A stretch of DNA of 64,000 nucleotides from Bin5 sp034422415 (GTDB lineage Bacteria; Chloroflexota; Anaerolineae; Caldilineales; Caldilineaceae): the NCBI GenBank assembly GCA_965202955.1, contig OZ241871.1:1674001-1738000 (forward strand), read 5' to 3'. The position numbers were made by a program, and so were the translations under genes. The notes under the pieces were generated by a model. The model worked only from the letters and a program-made list of their open reading frames with translations, searched no databases and was not told the DNA's origin. Positions within the stretch are counted from its first letter, which is position 1, and the number at the start of each line of letters is the position of its first letter. Shown here in pieces: positions 61,755 through 64,000 of this stretch.

Positions 61755-62484
61755 AACAAGACTGCGAGGGAGCCGGCCGCGACGCAGCGGACCCTACCCG
61801 CTAGGTCAGATTCCCGACGAAGTCCTGACTAGAATTGCCCAACAAGTGGTTCATCGCCTAGCGATAGGAATGAGCGACATAAAAGGCGATGACTTCGGCA
61901 CCATCTTCGCAAATAGCATAGAAGGAGATCACCGCTCTAGTCCGTTAGGAGTAGCCGATGTCGGTTGGGATGGATGTGGCTGGTCCGTCAAGACCATCAA
62001 ATCGCCAAAGCCGTTTGAACAAGAACGGGCGCGTCTCATATCGGGAAGGAATTCCCCCGACTATTCTCACGGAATCGCAGATCCACACGCCGACATTCAA
62101 GCGACAGGACGGGCTGTTTTGTCGATTTGGAACGCGCGCGTCAATGAAGCGTTGGCTGAATTCGATGAACTGAGAATCGTGGTATTCCTTCGGAACATCG
62201 ACACGCGAGAATTTGTGATCTTTGAGGAAGAAGCCTTGAGATTCATTCCCGACGACTATAAGTGGGGGTATACCAATCAAGGCAACCTGCGCGGCATGGA
62301 CAAATTGACGGGCGCCCACAAATTCACGTGGCAATTCCACGGGAGTCAATTCACAGTCCTCCGCGACGTTCCTGTTTCGAGCAGGCAGTTCGCAATTACG
62401 CCCCATGTCCCCATTTTTGCCCTTGTTTCGGACGTTTTGGACGCAATACGCTTTAGAGACGACTGGGTAAACATTCTCCGTTAA
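61747..62484 (+). CDS. Putative type II restriction endonuclease
   Basis: A 245-residue protein encoded between a C5 methylase and vsr, where the cognate endonuclease is expected. A PD-(D/E)xK-like site may be GVADVGWDGCGWSVKTIK, with Asp and Lys placed correctly but Ser in place of the usual acidic residue. Other conserved-looking blocks are IAQQVVHRLAIGMSDIKGDD, RIVVFLRNIDTREFVIFEEE and KFTWQFHGSQFTVLRDV. The start is uncertain: TTG at 61747 gives the listed frame. Assignment rests mainly on context. Confidence 0.65.
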   Translation: MNETRLRGSRPRRSGPYPLGQIPDEVLTRIAQQVVHRLAIGMSDIKGDDFGTIFANSIEGDHRSSPLGVADVGWDGCGWSVKTIKSPKPFEQERARLISGRNSPDYSHGIADPHADIQATGRAVLSIWNARVNEALAEFDELRIVVFLRNIDTREFVIFEEEALRFIPDDYKWGYTNQGNLRGMDKLTGAHKFTWQFHGSQFTVLRDVPVSSRQFAITPHVPIFALVSDVLDAIRFRDDWVNILR

Positions 62485-62492
62485 GGACGACA

Positions 62493-62903
62493 ATGGTTGA
62501 CACCGTTTCAGCCGAAGTCCGAAGCCGGATAATGGCGCAGGTCAAGTCGAAGAACACAAAGCCCGAAATGGCGGTGAGGCGGCTTCTTCACGGACTGGGA
62601 TACCGATACAGACTACACAGAAGAGACTTGCCCGGCAAGCCGGACTTGACCTTTCCTTCGCGACGCAAGACCGTGTTCGTCAACGGATGTTTCTGGCATA
62701 GTCACGAGGACTGTGACCGGGCGCGGCTGCCCTCATCCAATAGGGACTATTGGCTGGCCAAACTGGAGAGGAATCGAGAGAGGGACAAGCGCAATCTCGC
62801 TTTGCTTCAAGAAAACGGATGGGGGACAATGGTGGTTTGGGAGTGCGAATTGGCCGATCTGAACGCAGTCGTCCAAAACTTGATCTCTTTTTTGGACAAC
62901 TGA
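62493..62903 (+). CDS. vsr: Very short patch repair (Vsr) endonuclease
   Basis: A 136-residue nickase: VRSRIMAQVKSKNTKPEMAV, YRLHRRDLPGKPDLTFPSRR with the catalytic Asp, KTVFVNGCFWHSHEDC (zinc and His site) and WLAKLERNRERDKRNLALLQ followed by VVWECEL. It nicks 5' of T in T:G mismatches that arise from deaminated 5-methylcytosine, the normal companion of a C5 methylase. It starts nine bases after the putative endonuclease gene and belongs to the same operon. Confidence 0.93.
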   Translation: MVDTVSAEVRSRIMAQVKSKNTKPEMAVRRLLHGLGYRYRLHRRDLPGKPDLTFPSRRKTVFVNGCFWHSHEDCDRARLPSSNRDYWLAKLERNRERDKRNLALLQENGWGTMVVWECELADLNAVVQNLISFLDN

Positions 62904-63015
62904 GGCAAATGCAATCAGCAAGGAGTTTGAGAGATTGAAACCTTGACTACAACACTGCGTACCGTGTTGGGCCTATCATAGACGACAAGGAGAAAGGCGG
63001 GAAAGGACAAGCAAA

Positions 63016-63492
63016 ATGAGTCACGATGCCAGAGCCGTCGCAAACGTGATGATTGAGAAAGGGAAAAAGGATGGCAATCCTCTGACCCCGTTGCAGATAA
63101 TTAAGCTCACCTATCTTTGTCAAGCGTGGATGCTTGCCATGTTTGATAGGGAGATGTTTAGACAAGAAATTCAGGCTTGGGAACATGGTCCGGTGATTCC
63201 CGATGTTTACCACAGCGTTAAGAGATACGGTGCCAAACCTGTCAAAAGACGTATTGGATACGTCAGTCCAGAAAATTTTGACAATGAGGAAATGCATATC
63301 CTGAACGAAGTCTACGATGCGTATGGTCATTGGACAGGATTTCAACTGTCGGCGCACACACATCAACCCGGAACGCCTTGGTATGAGACAAAGAGGAAAC
63401 AGCCTCTAGGCCGTAGCGAGGTGATCCCACGAGATGTCATTCAGGAACACTATGTCCGAAAGCTCGACGCCTCAAGAGAAGCTCCCGCGTGA
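63016..63492 (+). CDS. Panacea-domain (DUF4065) antitoxin-like protein
   Basis: A 158-residue protein with the Panacea/SocA-like pattern: TPLQIIKLTYLCQAWMLAMF, QEIQAWEHGPVIPDVYHSVK followed by RYG, and FQLSAHTHQPGTPW. Panacea domains act as versatile antitoxins that neutralise unrelated toxins encoded next door. The next gene overlaps its 3' end by 41 bases, the arrangement expected for a toxin-antitoxin pair. A ribosome-binding site GGCGGGAAAGGAC lies upstream. Confidence 0.85.
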   Translation: MSHDARAVANVMIEKGKKDGNPLTPLQIIKLTYLCQAWMLAMFDREMFRQEIQAWEHGPVIPDVYHSVKRYGAKPVKRRIGYVSPENFDNEEMHILNEVYDAYGHWTGFQLSAHTHQPGTPWYETKRKQPLGRSEVIPRDVIQEHYVRKLDASREAPA

Positions 63493-63874
63493 AGAACCAG
63501 TCGCATCTGCCGATGATGGCTCATTGCAAGAGGATGCCAAAGTCGTTGAAGGGGCCGAAAGGTTAGAGAATGAGGATTTGATTGACGAGGCCCTTAGATA
63601 CGAGAAGATGAGGGCCGTAAAGCGAAAAACGCGAATAAATGAAGTTTGGACGTGGTGTATTGTCTCCTTCTGCATTCTCTTGTTTTCCCTCTTGTGTGGC
63701 TCGGCAGTGGTTTTCTTCTTCCACCATTTAACGCCCTGGGGATGGCTTTCTGACACTCAGGTTGCTTTTGTTAATGAACTTGGAAAGTATGTTGCTATTG
63801 GTGCCGCCTTTTTTGCAGTTGGTAGAAAGCACGAAATCGTTGGAGATATTATTGAGAGACTGACAGAAGAGTGA
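63452..63874 (+). CDS. Small two-helix membrane protein, candidate Panacea-paired toxin
   Basis: A 140-residue protein: an acidic N-terminal ~50 residues, then a basic patch (RAVKRKTRINEVW), a strong transmembrane helix (CIVSFCILLFSLLCGSAVVF), and a second hydrophobic stretch (LGKYVAIGAAFFAVG) before a charged tail. ATG 63452 has AGGA five bases upstream; an ATG at 63434 is also in frame. Overlap with the Panacea gene argues for coupled expression. A membrane-acting toxin is inferred, not shown. Confidence 0.65.
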   Translation: MSESSTPQEKLPREEPVASADDGSLQEDAKVVEGAERLENEDLIDEALRYEKMRAVKRKTRINEVWTWCIVSFCILLFSLLCGSAVVFFFHHLTPWGWLSDTQVAFVNELGKYVAIGAAFFAVGRKHEIVGDIIERLTEE

Positions 63875-63975
63875 CGGTTTCAATAGGCTTCGCCAGACTT
63901 TCCAAGGCGGCCACTCTTGTTGTCACCCTTTCGGCTTTCCTCGTAGTCTGGACCTTCCGTCGGTCGCCGTCTTAA
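63871..63975 (+). CDS. Possible 34-residue membrane peptide
   Basis: A GTG start overlaps the stop of the preceding gene (GTGA). The peptide MTVSIGFARLSKAATLVVTL continues SAFLVVWTFRRSPS, a single hydrophobic helix flanked by basic residues. No independent ribosome-binding site or homologue can be shown, so it is listed only as possible. Confidence 0.2.
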   Translation: MTVSIGFARLSKAATLVVTLSAFLVVWTFRRSPS

Positions 63976-64000
63976 CAGGACTCCCCCTCTACATCTTCTC

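Overview
The window reads as a piece of a GC-rich bacterial chromosome, most likely Chloroflexota and perhaps Anaerolineae/Caldilineae-like. This assignment is inferred from gene content, not from a marker gene. It rests on the SCO1664-type kinase / DUF3090 / histidine-phosphatase trio, LysM and SpoIID/LytB surface proteins, secreted jelly-roll proteins with Thr/Pro linkers, a MacB-like exporter with two ATPases, and many sulfatase, phytanoyl-CoA dioxygenase, Gfo/Idh and TIM-barrel genes. No rRNA, tRNA or CRISPR array was seen.

Left end (1-10.3 kb, minus strand): a co-oriented defence island. In transcription order it holds an XRE-HTH/SNF2 helicase with a C-terminal DUF3883 domain (DrmD-like), a small protein coupled to a retropepsin-like aspartic protease, a decayed copy of the helicase 3' end, a second aspartic protease, a TIR-APAZ protein, a short Argonaute (together a SPARTA-type NADase system), and a DUF1156 adenine methylase that runs off the window. 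A promoter and two spaced dyads precede the helicase. The SPARTA genes are visibly more AT-rich than their neighbours, so the pair looks inserted into an older helicase-methylase locus.

Middle (10.4-40 kb): two tandem HTH/terminase-small-subunit-like genes, two CBS proteins with tsaE, a SpoIID protein, a four-helix-bundle protein, a LuxR regulator / HtrA-like protease / DrrAB-type ABC exporter group, a nucleotidyltransferase-phosphomannomutase fusion, the SCO1664/DUF3090/phosphatase operon, LysM-PA14 and jelly-roll surface proteins, a GNAT-type protein, a sulfatase, and an exporter (lipoprotein adaptor, FtsX permease, two ATPases, one fused to an AbrB-like domain).

40-57.7 kb: a carbohydrate-use region. 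It has an alcohol dehydrogenase, two Gfo/Idh/MocA oxidoreductases, tandem phytanoyl-CoA-dioxygenase-like genes, a minus-strand sugar ABC importer operon without its own ATPase (binding protein, two permeases, glycosidase-like protein, SDR), and a plus-strand set of three TIM-barrel isomerase/epimerase-like proteins, a GH88 unsaturated glycuronyl hydrolase and an SDR. Together with the sulfatase this suits uptake and breakdown of sulfated, uronic-acid-containing glycans.

Right end (57.7-64 kb): a second lower-GC accessory region with a 5'-truncated gene, small orphan genes including a 49-residue zinc-ribbon protein, an IS1595-type transposase, a compact restriction-modification cassette (C5 methylase, putative endonuclease, Vsr nickase) and a Panacea-domain antitoxin-like gene overlapping a small membrane-protein gene. 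Across the whole window, intergenic gaps carry degenerate heptamer repeats sharing an nAGTnnn phase. In places these run into the 3' ends of genes and supply the stop codon.
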